From positions 1 to 14,735 of the forward strand of contig CALXNI010000002.1 in NCBI GenBank assembly GCA_944389715.1: a stretch of 14,735 bases of DNA. The letters are read 5' to 3'. This DNA is from an uncultured Clostridia bacterium. GTDB lineage: Bacteria; Bacillota; Clostridia; TANB77; CAG-508. The notes below the pieces were generated by a model. It was not told where the DNA came from and searched no databases. It saw only the letters and a program-made list of their open reading frames with translations. The translations under genes and the position numbers were made by a program. Shown in pieces: positions 14,715 through 14,735 of this stretch (its first letter is position 1; each line of letters starts with the position of its first letter).

Positions 14715-14731
14715 TTTGTATGATTAAATTA
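14712..14731 (+). repeat. 20-bp repeat shared with 2246-2265
   Basis: TAATTTGTATGATTAAATTA at 14712-14731 matches 2246-2265 with one difference (G for the second A of GTATG). The copy at 2246 leads directly into GGGACTGTCC repeat copy 1, and this copy runs into the window edge, so another repeat copy may follow ruvC. The sequence is AT-rich, so chance is not excluded. Confidence 0.4.
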
Positions 14732-14735
14732 ATTG

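Overview
This window looks like ordinary chromosome from a low-GC, spore-forming member of the Clostridia (Bacillota). The support is the strongly AT-rich base and codon use, clear AGGAGG-type ribosome binding sites, a small acid-soluble spore protein of the SspH type, and the gene set itself: PPDK, the TGS-domain uridine-kinase-like protein, HtpX, MurB, a YvcK-like protein, a bacterial-type glycogen debranching enzyme and RuvC. The species cannot be named from sequence alone. I see no rRNA, tRNA, CRISPR, transposase or phage genes.

Layout. (1) 1-2225: 3' five-sixths of ppdK, entering from outside the window and closed by a clean terminator. (2) 2265-2602: a minus-strand sspH gene followed directly by a GGGACTGTCC repeat, with divergent promoters on its upstream side. 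(3) 2656-3778: a membrane-anchored beta-propeller-like gene (DUF5050 type) broken by a small deletion. (4) 3821-5962: a large uridine-kinase-like gene, an 81-bp MITE-like element and a zinc-ribbon RNHCP gene. (5) 5968-6057: a 44-bp near-perfect hairpin between convergent genes. (6) 6069-9197: htpX (minus) and an HD-domain dGTPase-like gene (plus) diverging from a 162-bp gap. (7) 9486-14714: a co-directional run murB, yvcK-like, glycogen debranching enzyme, ruvC; ruvC carries a +1 frameshift.

Functional threads. PPDK interconverts pyruvate and PEP, the debranching enzyme mobilises glycogen, and YvcK proteins are linked in Bacillus to growth on gluconeogenic carbon and bind UDP-GlcNAc, the sugar nucleotide of the MurB pathway. 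The murB to ruvC block therefore mixes wall synthesis, carbon storage and DNA repair, as is common in compact clostridial operons; co-regulation is inference.

The least ordinary points are a YvcK-like protein that has lost the family's DDGGSSG signature and gained two membrane segments and a charged tail; a family of GGGACTGTCC repeats that sits at stop codons three times in 12 kb with its two halves in permuted order; the 90-nt hairpin; the MITE-like element; and two frameshifted genes. I did not find a convincing new multi-gene defence or mobile system.
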